Shown: in pieces, positions 8,551 through 16,568 of the stretch
Layout: each line of letters begins with the position of its first letter
How positions within the stretch are numbered: the stretch's first letter is position 1
DNA from: G032773895 sp965248935
GTDB taxonomy: Bacteria; Pseudomonadota; Gammaproteobacteria; Pseudomonadales; Cellvibrionaceae
Direction of reading: 5' to 3'
NCBI GenBank assembly: GCA_965248935.1
Contig: OZ252214.1
Location: forward strand, 2,542,001-2,606,000
Length of the DNA: 64,000 nt
Position numbers and translations under genes: made by a program
Notes under the pieces: generated by a model
What the model was told of the DNA's origin: nothing
What the model saw: only the letters and a program-made list of their open reading frames with translations
Database searches by the model: none

Positions 8551-9825
8551 ATGAGATTAAACTTAATTAGGGACATTTCACTCGTTGTCGCACTGTTATT
8601 TCTAAGTGCGTGTGGTGGTGGTGGTAAAGGTGATGCCGACGAGGGGCTGAGTAATACCTACGCCTTTGAAAGCAATGGGCCCTACGCTAATGTGCTTGCG
8701 GCCTGTATCCAAGCGGACAGTGATTCAGAACTCTGTTCATTAAATAGGCTTCCGATTCTAGGGTTAGATAACGAAAACCTTTCTATTCCTATGATTATGG
8801 ACAGACTGGTGGTCTCGCATCAATGGATGGGAACGCGCTTTGAATATGTGCTGTATAATTTGCCACCGGAAATGCTGAATTTATTTAAAGGCGTCACAGC
8901 CGTTGTGATTGACGACGATATCCGCCCCGCTTATTACACTTCAAATACGGGTGCAATTTATTTGGACCCTGATTTTATTTGGCTAACAAATGCTGAAAAA
9001 GACACCATTAATAAAAAAGAAGATTTCCGAGCGGGCTTTGCCGACCCCCTCGCGTTTCGCTCTCCATGGCGGTACGTGAATGACGGTGACTGGGTCTCTT
9101 CTGTCGGTTCTCTAAGAGATAATAGCGAGCGCGCTTTAGACGATATTATTCCCATTATCGCAAGCTTACTGCTGCACGAACTGGCTCATGCAAATGATTT
9201 TATTCCCCCATCCAGCTATGAATTGATCGACAGGCAAAATACGGTAAGGCAAGCGAGTGGAAATGTAGCTCACCTTCAACCTTCCAATATATTAACGCGA
9301 GAAACACCGCTTGAATCCAGCACTATGTACGCTTTAGGTGCGGTTATGTTTCGCGGAGAACCCGCTTCGAACGATATAAGAGCCATAAGTGCAACTCAGG
9401 TGGGCGAAACCTTTGAAACCGACGGTGCAGCAGACGACTATGCTTATTCCTCCCGTTTTGAAGATACGGCGACATTGTTTGAAGAAGCAATGATGAATTA
9501 TTTATTTGGAATTGATAGAGATATAGCTTTTACCTCGGCCCCAGGGGAAGAAGATACCTGCGATCAATACATTGTGAAATGGGGAGTGAGAAATAGAATT
9601 GGCAATTCCAATGTCAAAGCCAGAGCGCAATTTGTCCTAAACCAACTGCTGCCAAATTTAGATTTGACCATGTATTTCCAAGACCTGCCTCCCCCAACAG
9701 ACCTGAGAAAAGAAGTAGATTGGTGTGTATCCATAAATTTAGAGGGTACACCTATCGCTCTGCAAAAGAGGTCTATCTCTAGCAAGCAAATTATGAATCA
9801 CCCTGGGTTAATTCCCTATCATTAA
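8551..9825 (+). CDS. Lipoprotein with HExxH zinc-protease-like motif (copy 2 of tandem pair)
   Basis: About 424 residues, colinear with the gene before it: lipobox 'FLSAC' plus glycines, shared 'MGTRFE', 'VVIDDDIRPAYYT', zinc site 'LLLHELAHANDF' and 'LFEEAMM'. The most divergent parts are the post-lipobox linker and the C-terminal tail. AAAGG lies 11 bases before the ATG at 8551; a GTG at 8539 is also in frame. Adjacent duplication with retained active-site residues in both copies suggests both are functional and possibly diverging in specificity. Confidence 0.7.
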   Translation: MRLNLIRDISLVVALLFLSACGGGGKGDADEGLSNTYAFESNGPYANVLAACIQADSDSELCSLNRLPILGLDNENLSIPMIMDRLVVSHQWMGTRFEYVLYNLPPEMLNLFKGVTAVVIDDDIRPAYYTSNTGAIYLDPDFIWLTNAEKDTINKKEDFRAGFADPLAFRSPWRYVNDGDWVSSVGSLRDNSERALDDIIPIIASLLLHELAHANDFIPPSSYELIDRQNTVRQASGNVAHLQPSNILTRETPLESSTMYALGAVMFRGEPASNDIRAISATQVGETFETDGAADDYAYSSRFEDTATLFEEAMMNYLFGIDRDIAFTSAPGEEDTCDQYIVKWGVRNRIGNSNVKARAQFVLNQLLPNLDLTMYFQDLPPPTDLRKEVDWCVSINLEGTPIALQKRSISSKQIMNHPGLIPYH

Positions 9826-9835
9826 CAATAGGGAA
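9812..9835. terminator. Inverted repeat at the end of the lipoprotein pair
   Basis: TTCCCTAT and ATAGGGAA form a perfect 8-bp stem overlapping the stop codon region of the second lipoprotein gene. The downstream T-run is weak, so it may be a poor terminator or an mRNA 3' end stabiliser. Confidence 0.4.
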
Positions 9836-10194
9836 TGATTAAAAGAGTATCCTCTATGAGGGTGTAAAAAGAGGGCGTAAAAAAAGGGTGAAACTACCGG
9901 AGGTATGGGTATTGATGATGCCTTGCCAAAGACTGGCGTAAACAACCTTATTATACAAACTCATTCTTCTGGAATAAGAGCAAGGGCCACATCTTCCATC
10001 TCAAACGGAAACCCCTCACCGTTTTTATCTTCAACAGTATAAGCATTCAAAACAACTAAGAAAAAAAACAAAATGGCATAAAAAACACTGTCTAGAAACT
10101 GTCCACGCCCAACTATTGAAGGAGGTAAATTGTTTAAGCTTGCAATACTGTTTAACTTTGGCGGGTTGGATTTATATCCAAAAGACTGAACCAC

Positions 10195-10534
10195 TTGAAT
10201 AGGGGAAGGGCCATATATGTACAGTATTTATATTCTATATGGACAAAATGGTAAAGATAAATATGCAGAAAACTCAGAAAATACAGGTAACTCTATGAAA
10301 AGTAATGAAAAATGGGATGTCCAGTTTTGATAAATTTAACGACATAACGGACACCCGTATTATTAATGGACATTTGAGGCGTATTTGGGATAATAAAACA
10401 GCAAAGTGGACAGCCTAGATAATGGCTAAATCTAAATAAAAGGAGTTTAATTTATTGAAAAATATACCTTTTTATCTCAATCCTGAGTTGTCTGATAGAG
10501 TATATTATTGGACAAACTGTCGTTTATACTACTG
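10195..10534. other. Non-coding stretch before the cassette array
   Basis: No convincing gene. A TTG-started reading frame of 27 codons at 10455-10538, preceded by AAGGAG at 10439, looks like the start of a cassette gene cut short at the boundary G^TTAACAG (10534/10535). GGGATGTCC at 10314 and GGACACCCG near 10349 form an imperfect inverted repeat, possibly a decayed transposon end. Confidence 0.35.
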
Positions 10535-10889
10535 TTAACAGCTAAAGAACTAAAACGGTTTTGAAATTGTGAAAGTACATTTGCAACCGTTGAAAGCACT
10601 GTACAATTTGTTACCGAGAAATACACACTACTTCGCAAGCTCAGCAATGTGTAGTAGGGGGTTCTTAATAAGGTTGGGTAAGGTTCTTATCAAGGCGGCT
10701 TAGTCCGCTTACAATCGAGTTGAGTAGTAAAGGCAACGGAAGTGTCCTATTCTAAGGGCGCACCAAGCCTTCGGAGGGAATTGGGAATTGCATTCCTTTT
10801 TCCAAATCCTAAAAAGAACCGTATAATTGCAGGTAATTACCGTTAGCTATGCACCGCGCTGCAGTTAACAAGTGGCAGCAAACTGAAAA
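10535..10889 (+). repeat. 355-bp ORF-less repeat, copy A
   Basis: Nearly identical to 28143-28497, differing at only a handful of positions. It begins at TTAACAG, the expected cleavage point of an attC core (G^TTRRRY), and runs into the following attC, so it behaves as a cassette body. I see no open frame of useful length in it. It holds several small inverted repeats, including ACACACTAC/GTGTAGT and GGAAT-TGC-ATTCC followed by TTTTT. A small RNA or promoter cassette is possible. Confidence 0.7.
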
Positions 10890-10982
10890 TCGGTACTTCG
10901 CGATTTTTGTGTTACTCGCTAACGCTCAAACATTAACACAAAAACCGCTACGCACCGCTTTCAGTTGTGCCGGGCGTTAGGC
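10863..10982 (+). other. attC site 1 (integron cassette recombination site)
   Basis: Runs from the R''-type core AGTTAAC to the R' core GTTAGGC at 10976. The interior is a long imperfect palindrome (GTGGCAGCAAACTGAAA pairing with TTTCAGTTGTGCC, and AAAAATCG-like arms around GTGTTACTCGCTAACGC). About 120 bp, within the usual attC range. Confidence 0.8.
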
Positions 10983-11005
10983 ACTACTCATAGGAATTCG
11001 ATTGT

Positions 11006-11581
11006 ATGCATAGAAATAAGAGTCACCCACTAGGAACTTATGGGAATAGCAATGAATTCATAGCAATTGTTAATGATTTTTCTAATTTGGCACTTAGCAG
11101 CGAAGAAGAGAGATCATATACAGGCCGACTGAAAAAAGAAACGATACTCCGTTTTGGTGATGGTGCACTTGATACGATTGATTACGAAGATATCTTGTTT
11201 ATATTATCCCCTGATGAGTATCGTAAAGAGTGTGATCTAGCAAATGTATGCTCTGAATCTTATGGGCAGTATCTATACTTTAAATTAGGGAGCCATATAA
11301 AGCAGTTTACAATTCATTTTTGTAAAGAAATCCGTGAGTGCATTTGTAACGATGATAAGCAAGAGAAAATATACAAAAATTCAGATGTATCCATAAGTGC
11401 TTCTATAACGGCTTTATCGGTATGGGTAACAAAAGAATTAGGGCTAGAAGAGCCAATTGCCGTTGGTCTCGTGACTTCAGTTTTAATTATAGTGGCAACT
11501 GCAACAAAAGGTGCCTTCTGTAAGATGACCGAGAAGGAAGTAGAAGAAGCTCTAAACGAGAAATATGACAAATCTAAATAA
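11006..11581 (+). CDS. Cassette-encoded hypothetical protein
   Basis: 191 residues, not recognised. The first 135 are polar and charged; a hydrophobic segment near residues 150-168 follows, then a charged tail. It could be a tail-anchored membrane protein. It lies alone between two attC sites, which marks it as a single-gene cassette. Membrane-tailed solitary proteins in such arrays are sometimes orphan immunity proteins, but nothing here shows that. Confidence 0.6.
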   Translation: MHRNKSHPLGTYGNSNEFIAIVNDFSNLALSSEEERSYTGRLKKETILRFGDGALDTIDYEDILFILSPDEYRKECDLANVCSESYGQYLYFKLGSHIKQFTIHFCKEIRECICNDDKQEKIYKNSDVSISASITALSVWVTKELGLEEPIAVGLVTSVLIIVATATKGAFCKMTEKEVEEALNEKYDKSK

Positions 11582-11590
11582 GGTTAAAAT

Positions 11591-11597
11591 GCCTAAC
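11591..11597 (+). other. Left core (R'') of attC site 2, split from its other half by an IS91-like element
   Basis: GCCTAAC ten bases after the stop of the preceding cassette gene is a textbook R'' core. The rest of the site lies 2.4 kb away at 14006-14116, beyond the inserted element. Confidence 0.75.
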
Positions 11598-11912
11598 GAA
11601 TAAGGATAAATAGCGTGCAACCGCTATTGATCCGTCTTGTTGGACAAGCCCTGTATTCTAATCGCTGGTGCTTTCTTTATTAGGAAATAAATAATTGGCG
11701 GGTTGTTTTGTCAAAGATCGATATTTTATATCGATCAATTTTTGATATTACTTTTCGGTCGACTAACGTTAATTTATTGCTAGCTGCTTTCCTGAATGTG
11801 GTTTCTCTTTCTTAATATATAGCACAAACACAAAATTCGCTCATGTTGGAATCTTGGTTTTATGACCAATGATCGCTTTCCCCCAAATTTTGTTAATGGC
11901 TAGCGTACTTTT

Positions 11913-12998
11913 TTATGATGGAGCGGCAATAGTCAGCGACGAAGGGTAAAAACGAAACTGCATTGGGATCGGTTTTGGTAGAACGAACTCAATACTCACT
12001 TCTGCCTTGCATTCAAAGCACACCATCTTCTTTTCAGGTTTACTCGTTTTTTTTGGTTTGACGTGTAATATTTTCTGTATTCTTTGAAGCGTCTTCTTCG
12101 CATTACCGTGAAGAAATCCATAGTCTCGGACACGCCGTAAACCTCTCGGCAAAACATGCTTAAGTAACGTCCAGAGAAAATCAACAGCAGGCAGGGTTGT
12201 AGTGACCAGCTTTCGAGTCTTACTTTCTTTATAACGAAAGGTGACCCGGCCTTTGCTATTAGTGAGAATATCATTCTCACTAATCACCCCACGATACAAA
12301 TATCGTGAAAGATATTTAAGGGCCTTATCGCCGGGGCCAACATTAATAACCTTTGAAACCCATTGCTTGGGAAGCCCTAAAGGAAGCTCAAACGATTGCT
12401 CAAAGATCATGCGTAGAAAAATGCCCCGAAATACCCTCGCCAAAGAAAACTCATTCAGAATAAAATTCTGTGGAAGCGTTTTCCAGACCTTACCCGAATC
12501 TTTGATCGTCAAACCACCGCCAGGCAACACAATATGTATATGTGGATGGTAGCCCTTGTTCCGTTTATGAGTGTGCAAAACGGCCGTCATTCCAAAAGAT
12601 AAACCAAAATTATTTTTGCCTACCGTTTGCAGTGTTTCAATACTCGCTCGGAACAGGATGTCATACAGTATGCTTTGGTGTTGCCATGCTGTTTCACGTA
12701 ATTGAATGGGAAGCGTAAAAGTCACCAGAAAATACGTCACGGGTAATTGTTTATGTTGTTGTCGCTCATACCAGGCTTCACACAATTGATGTTGGCATTG
12801 AGGACAACTACGGTGACCGCAGGATAAGGGAAAGCATCCATTCCTGTGGCAGTCATCACAATGCGTATAAAACTCACCGCAATGAGAGCGGCAGGCTAGC
12901 ATCGCATCCAACGCCTTACGGTGACCAGGTAACAATTGTTTACCGTAGCGATTGGTTAATGCTAGAGAATGGTTTTGGATAAGTTGCTTAATCTTCAT
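11913..12998 (-). CDS. IS91-family HUH transposase
   Basis: 361 residues from the ATG at 12998. The N-terminal zinc-binding region has many cysteines ('CRSHC', 'CDDCHRNGC', 'SCPQCQHQLC'). The HUH motif is 'HPHIHIV' near residue 147 and a paired-tyrosine motif 'YLSRYLYRG' lies near 235, as in Y2 rolling-circle transposases. The start overlaps the end of the upstream recombinase gene by 11 bases. All catalytic motifs are present, so it may be active. Confidence 0.85.
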   Translation of the reverse strand: MKIKQLIQNHSLALTNRYGKQLLPGHRKALDAMLACRSHCGEFYTHCDDCHRNGCFPLSCGHRSCPQCQHQLCEAWYERQQHKQLPVTYFLVTFTLPIQLRETAWQHQSILYDILFRASIETLQTVGKNNFGLSFGMTAVLHTHKRNKGYHPHIHIVLPGGGLTIKDSGKVWKTLPQNFILNEFSLARVFRGIFLRMIFEQSFELPLGLPKQWVSKVINVGPGDKALKYLSRYLYRGVISENDILTNSKGRVTFRYKESKTRKLVTTTLPAVDFLWTLLKHVLPRGLRRVRDYGFLHGNAKKTLQRIQKILHVKPKKTSKPEKKMVCFECKAEVSIEFVLPKPIPMQFRFYPSSLTIAAPS

Positions 12999-13905
12999 GA
13001 TGATGTGCTCCTTGCTGCTCAGGAATAGTTGGCATCGCAATGAGATTCACAAAATCGTTAATAATCTGGTGATTATTTTTGATGAGCCGTTCAGTGAGCT
13101 GGGTGTAAATAGCCGTCGTCTTAGGGCTTTCATGGCCCAAGAGTTGCTGCAGGCTACAGAGATCCATTCCGTTCTCAATACAATGCGTCGCAAAACTATG
13201 TCGAAGATTATGAACAGAAACATGCTTATGAATATTGGCTTCATCCACAGCCAACTGCATGGCTTTTTGCGCACTGCCCTTATCCATAGGGGTATCGCAA
13301 TCCGTGTGTAAGCTTGGGAAAATCCACTTTTTATGGTGATGAGTACACCAAAACTGTTTTAGCACGAGATAGGTATTATCAGGCAAAACAACATAGCGAT
13401 CTTTACAGCCTTTCCCCTCACGAATATGAACGCGCTTGGCTTTTCCGTCGATGTCCCCGACCTGTAGAAACAAGCCTTCGGATAAGCGAATACCGAGGGT
13501 ATAGACCGTGTAGAGATACACCTGATAATGGGTTTTGTGAACACATTGAAAGGTGCGGTTAATCTCATCAGGCCCTAGGATATCGGGTAGATGCTTAGTG
13601 ATAGGCGGCTTAACCATATCGATATACTCCCAGTCTCGTTCCAAAACAAGTTCCCAATAGCGCATAAAGCCATTGCGATCACGCTTGACGGTACTCCAGG
13701 AGTGGGAATGAATAAGTTGAGTAAAGTAAGCTTCGAAGTCGGATTTTTTAAGATGTTTATCGGGGCATCTTCCGCACCATGCAAAGAGTCTTCTGAGTCC
13801 TAAGGTATAGGCTGCGATGGTTGATTTTGAGTAGCCTTGTAGAACGAGAAGTCGTTCAAACTGGGCATGTTTTGTGGCAAACTTACGTTTTTGGTAGGCG
13901 TTCAT
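12988..13905 (-). CDS. Tyrosine recombinase accompanying the IS91-like transposase
   Basis: 305 residues. An N-terminal SAM-like core-binding domain (residues 10-95) is followed by a catalytic domain with 'YTLGIRLSEGL' (first Arg), 'GKGCKDR' (Lys), 'HNLRHSFATH' (His and second Arg), 'LLGHES' and the nucleophile in 'AIYTQL'. Recombinases of this type are known passengers of some IS91-family elements. It lacks the extra helix region typical of IntI, so I do not call it an integron integrase. It probably resolves or assists rolling-circle products of the transposase. Confidence 0.8.
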   Translation of the reverse strand: MNAYQKRKFATKHAQFERLLVLQGYSKSTIAAYTLGLRRLFAWCGRCPDKHLKKSDFEAYFTQLIHSHSWSTVKRDRNGFMRYWELVLERDWEYIDMVKPPITKHLPDILGPDEINRTFQCVHKTHYQVYLYTVYTLGIRLSEGLFLQVGDIDGKAKRVHIREGKGCKDRYVVLPDNTYLVLKQFWCTHHHKKWIFPSLHTDCDTPMDKGSAQKAMQLAVDEANIHKHVSVHNLRHSFATHCIENGMDLCSLQQLLGHESPKTTAIYTQLTERLIKNNHQIINDFVNLIAMPTIPEQQGAHHHED

Positions 13906-14005
13906 AATGCTTTTCCTTAGATGGGTTTATGAAACCTCAAAATTGAGGTATCTAAGGAAAGTGTTGATGATTGTGGTTTTTTTGCCGCGAAGCGGCTTTG
14001 TTCAA

Positions 14006-14116
14006 CAAGCCGCTGCACTCCGACACATACTACTACACTCGTTTTTGTGTGTCGCTGCTCGCCACTTTACACAAAAACGAGTGTAGTAGTATGTGCGAGT
14101 GAGCGGAACGTTAGGC
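14006..14116 (+). other. Right part of attC site 2
   Basis: Begins CAAGCCGCTGCACTCC directly after the IS91-like end and finishes at the R' core GTTAGGC (14110). The interior is a strong palindrome: ACATACTACTACACTCG pairs with CGAGTGTAGTAGTATGT. With GCCTAAC at 11591 it makes one complete attC. Confidence 0.8.
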
Positions 14117-14142
14117 TTACTATTTTATCAAGGAGAAAAATT

Positions 14143-15009
14143 ATGTGGTATTTCACTGAAGTGGCCGATTGGTTTGAAAAAAACCGTAATGAAAGCGAGC
14201 AGGTACTCGATAAATGGGTAGAAGACTCTGGATATAGCACCGGATCAATGGTTACAGCCTCTGCTACTAAAGCGTTTATGACTTTTGGTGCGGGCTTTGT
14301 AGATTTGCTTAGACTGGGGGATGGTGTTAAAGAAGGTAGTCTGAAAGGTGTGGGAGATGACGCTCTACGATTCGTAGCTGTTTTCCCAGTTGGCAAAGCT
14401 GCAAGTATGCTTAAATCGGCAAAAGGTTTGTCTGTTGCGAGATTTATTGCAGACACAGGAGGCCCTAACTGTTTCTGGATCGCTTCTGCAAAGGCATTAA
14501 GACATGTGGGCCAAAAACATAAGGGGCGTTTATTTGTTAGTGTCGATGATTTGGCTAAAGCGCTTAAAATGCCTGCCAATTCACCATGGAGAATTCCTAA
14601 TTTAGCCACTGGCATGTCGTACTTAAAAAGGTTGGGAGCGAAAACTAGCCCTATTAAAAAAGTCTCAGGTGTAGGCGATATAGTTAAAATTCTTCCAAGG
14701 GATGGTAGTGTCGTTATGATCGCTGTTCATGTTATGAAAAATGGTAACGTGGTTGCAGGGCACGCTATATATGCATTTCGAAATACTTTGGGGCAAGTGC
14801 GTTTCATGGACAGGACAGTCGGTCGAGCTATAAGTTCAGGAACCCAGGGCGTGTATAAGAGTATTGATGAGCTGGCACCAGTTTATGGAGCTAGTGCTTT
14901 AGTTCCTTATGAGGCATCTATACTTTACAACGTGTTTGCCAAAACGGTCGCTCATGATGCACCAAAACTAGTTATTCCCGTTCTTGGAGTTATGGTAGAG
15001 GAAAGATAG
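14143..15009 (+). CDS. Papain-like cysteine-protease-fold toxin (T6SS-type effector)
   Basis: 288 residues from the ATG at 14143, which has AAGGAG eight bases upstream; the frame is open further but without a good start. Residues 35-100 are Gly/Ala-rich and helical. A catalytic set is visible: Cys110 in 'GGPNCFWIASAKAL', His208 in 'GHAIYAF' and Asp223 in 'FMDR', the order of papain-like toxins. These act as proteases or deamidases of host factors. There is no signal peptide. A 94-residue protein follows after one base, a likely immunity partner, and both sit in one integron cassette. Confidence 0.65.
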   Translation: MWYFTEVADWFEKNRNESEQVLDKWVEDSGYSTGSMVTASATKAFMTFGAGFVDLLRLGDGVKEGSLKGVGDDALRFVAVFPVGKAASMLKSAKGLSVARFIADTGGPNCFWIASAKALRHVGQKHKGRLFVSVDDLAKALKMPANSPWRIPNLATGMSYLKRLGAKTSPIKKVSGVGDIVKILPRDGSVVMIAVHVMKNGNVVAGHAIYAFRNTLGQVRFMDRTVGRAISSGTQGVYKSIDELAPVYGASALVPYEASILYNVFAKTVAHDAPKLVIPVLGVMVEER

Positions 15010-15010
15010 T

Positions 15011-15295
15011 ATGAAGCCAGCGATTTGTTGCGTTTGCGGAAAACCTTCCACTTCTCAAGATGATGGTGATTGGGTTAAATTTCAAGATTATGACGAGGAG
15101 ACAATAACTGAACTATCGCACCCTATAGGATTAGAATATTTCAGCAATAAATACATTGAAGAAGCTCGTAAATTGACTCATATGAATTCTACTGATGCTG
15201 TGAATAAGATGAAGGCAATGCATTCATTCAATAGCATAAAAGAGGTAAGTGTTATCTCCAAAAAAAAGTGGTGGCAGAGGTGGCTAAGATTCTAA
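15011..15295 (+). CDS. Putative immunity protein for the papain-like toxin
   Basis: 94 residues, cytosolic by composition. The N-terminus has 'CCVCGKP', which could bind a metal but has only one CxxC pair. The C-terminus is basic and Trp-rich ('KKKWWQRWLRF'). Not a family I know. One base separates it from the toxin stop and an attC starts four bases after its own stop, so the two genes move as a unit. Immunity function is inferred from position alone. Confidence 0.5.
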   Translation: MKPAICCVCGKPSTSQDDGDWVKFQDYDEETITELSHPIGLEYFSNKYIEEARKLTHMNSTDAVNKMKAMHSFNSIKEVSVISKKKWWQRWLRF

Positions 15296-15298
15296 ATT

Positions 15299-15361
15299 GC
15301 CTAACAAGAAGCTCTTGCGGAAAACCTACGCGCCGCTTTGGTTTTCGCAAAGCTGGGCGTT
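15299..15361 (+). other. attC site 3 (interrupted at its R' core by a MITE)
   Basis: R'' core GCCTAAC directly after the immunity gene, then a palindrome (GCTCTTGCGGAAAACC pairing with GGTTTTCGCAAAGC), then GGGCGTT. The right half of the core resumes after the MITE as CGTTAG at 15527. Confidence 0.75.
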
Positions 15362-15526
15362 CAGGCTGTAGAAAAATTAAAAATGCAAAAAATTATTGTG
15401 CGGAGAGTGGCTTCAAATGAATTTTGAAGTAATTAGAAGGCTCAAATTTAAAAAATGAACCTATTTATAGCCCAAAAATCAATCAACTTTAGGCGTGTAA
15501 AAATAAATTTAATTTTTCTACAGCCT
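15362..15526. mobile_element. MITE copy 1, IS1182-like ends, inserted in attC core
   Basis: 165 bp bounded by CAGGCTGTAGAAAAATT and AATTTTTCTACAGCCT, inverted repeats shared with the full-size element at 17165-18966. CGTT is present on both sides, consistent with a 4-bp target duplication in the attC core. It carries no gene. Two further copies of nearly the same length are at 22100 and 27977. Confidence 0.75.
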
Positions 15527-15531
15527 CGTTA

Positions 15532-15773
15532 GTGTTTGGACTAAAGAAGGGGTAATTGAAAAAGGGCTCACAGGTTACGCCTGGTTGATCAAGTCAGGAG
15601 TAGGAGTTCCACAAGGTTTGAAAATCGTTAATGACACGCCAGGACACTATATGCTTGTGCCAGTGAGAAATATGCCTTTGGACTCATACAAAGGATTACT
15701 TGAGGAAATGGGTGTAAAAAGTGAAAAATACCTTCAAATTAAGAAAGACGGCTCAATGATAAAGGTTGGCTAA
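15532..15773 (+). pseudogene. 5'-truncated Tse2-like toxin
   Basis: Only the C-terminal part of the toxin remains. From about 15532 the frame reads 'KEGVIEKGLTGYAWLIKSG', then 'VPQGLKI', 'GHYMLVPVRNMPLDSYKGLL', which matches the last third of the intact Tse2-like gene at 28590 ('IPPGLRV', 'THYTIRPLFDMPLAQYISLL'). The missing front ends exactly at a MITE, so insertion and loss of the 5' half removed it. A TTG at 15585 could start a short peptide. The downstream immunity-type gene is intact. Confidence 0.6.
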
Positions 15774-16028
15774 ATGACAAACACTATTTTGAGAAATATC
15801 AAGCTGGAGCTATCGGAAAGAGAAGTCCGATATATCTCTCACGCATTGAATGAGCTAATGACAAGGCTTCAATGCGAGATTGAAAAAGATCCTGATGGTG
15901 ATAATGACTTAACTCCTATGTATGCGGATGACATCCTGAATCTTCGTGATGTATATAACCATGTTAAGGGTGAAGCGGTCCCGGTATTTGGAAAGCAGGT
16001 TCTCACTGTTTCGTATGAAACTTTGTAA
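15774..16028 (+). CDS. Tse2-partner-type immunity protein (orphaned)
   Basis: 84 residues. Weakly but colinearly similar to the 63-residue gene behind the intact Tse2-like toxin at 29032: 'LELSEREVRYISHALNEL' against 'LEAKEHRFVILGLKKLL', then an acidic stretch and a similar last helix. It starts at the base after the toxin fragment's stop. With the toxin truncated, it would serve as an orphan immunity gene protecting against kin or rivals with the full toxin. Confidence 0.55.
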   Translation: MTNTILRNIKLELSEREVRYISHALNELMTRLQCEIEKDPDGDNDLTPMYADDILNLRDVYNHVKGEAVPVFGKQVLTVSYETL

Positions 16029-16036
16029 TCAATATT

Positions 16037-16154
16037 AGTTAACAAAGCGCTGCACTCCGACGCCCAAAGCTCTGCACCTTTTGTGTGTTCCGCTTCGCTC
16101 CACTGTAACACAAAAGGCACTCCACTTTAGGCGCGGGTGAGCGCGGCGTTAGAA
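16037..16154 (+). other. attC site 4
   Basis: R''-type AGTTAAC at 16037 to R' GTTAGAA at 16148, about 118 bp. Long palindromic interior (CACCTTTTGTGT pairing with AACACAAAAGG around GTTCCGCTTCGCTCC, flanked by GCGCTGCACTCCGACGCC and GGCGCGGGTGAGCGC). Confidence 0.8.
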
Positions 16155-16178
16155 GAGAATTCACTAAAGGAGACTATT

Positions 16179-16568
16179 TTGAAGATTATTTTTTTGCTCG
16201 TGTTATTAGTGCTAACTATCGGAGTAACTGGATGTGCTCAAGCTGGAGGGGGCGGTATTAAAATGACCAGTTTAGACGAGCAGAGTCTTGCGATTGAAAA
16301 TTTAAGCCTAATTGCCAAGGATTTCTGGCAGGCATACCGAAGCGACGATGTTCGTGAACGACGTCTAGCCGAGATGTATCTGATAGGTGCTCTTGATAGT
16401 GCTGAGGGTAAAAAATGGTGTGGCTACAATATTGCTCTTCCGCATTCAGTTTTAGATCAAATTCACATAGGCTTTAAAAACGCTTCAAAAGAAATGATGG
16501 ACGATAGGGCTTCTAACACCATTAATAACATAATGTCAAACATACTTCCATGTAAGGAAACAAAATGA
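16179..16568 (+). CDS. tai4: Tai4-like periplasmic immunity lipoprotein
   Basis: 129 residues from a TTG at 16179, which has AAAGGAG six bases upstream. A lipoprotein-type signal ends at 'GVTGC'. The mature part resembles the Rap1a/Tai4 immunity family: 'LAEMYLIGALDSAEGKKWC' and a C-terminal 'NIMSNILPC'. Tai4 proteins block Tae4 amidases in the periplasm, which fits the export signal. The stop overlaps the next ATG as ATGA and the partner is a Tae4-like amidase. Immunity-first order means protection is made before the toxin. Confidence 0.7.
   Translation: MKIIFLLVLLVLTIGVTGCAQAGGGGIKMTSLDEQSLAIENLSLIAKDFWQAYRSDDVRERRLAEMYLIGALDSAEGKKWCGYNIALPHSVLDQIHIGFKNASKEMMDDRASNTINNIMSNILPCKETK

Larger units (their letters stand above)
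11597..14005 (-). mobile_element. IS91-like element with accessory tyrosine recombinase, inserted in attC
   Basis: About 2.4 kb, bounded by the left end CGAATAAGGATAAATAGCG and the right end GCGGCTTTGTTCAA. Both boundaries are supported by second copies of each end (27154-27640 and 25759-25824). It encodes an HUH transposase and a tyrosine recombinase on the minus strand. It has no target duplication that I can see, and the tetranucleotide CAAG abuts the right end; IS91-family elements are known to insert beside GAAC or CAAG. It splits an attC between CCTAA and CAAG. Confidence 0.75.

Noticed and set aside
9961..10194. Minus-strand ORF of 77 codons with one hydrophobic segment
   Set aside because: GTG start, no visible ribosome binding site, no partner and no family likeness; too weak to call.
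10535..10889. 355-bp repeat as a second group II intron or a MITE
   Set aside because: No domain V hairpin, no terminal inverted repeats; its borders match cassette cleavage points instead.
12241..12552. Plus-strand ORFs across the IS91-like element and the tRNA array
   Set aside because: Shadows of the transposase gene and of tRNA sequences in other frames.
12988..13905. Integron integrase (IntI)
   Set aside because: The recombinase overlaps an IS91-like transposase gene and lies inside that element; no IntI-specific insert was seen. It is a passenger of the IS.
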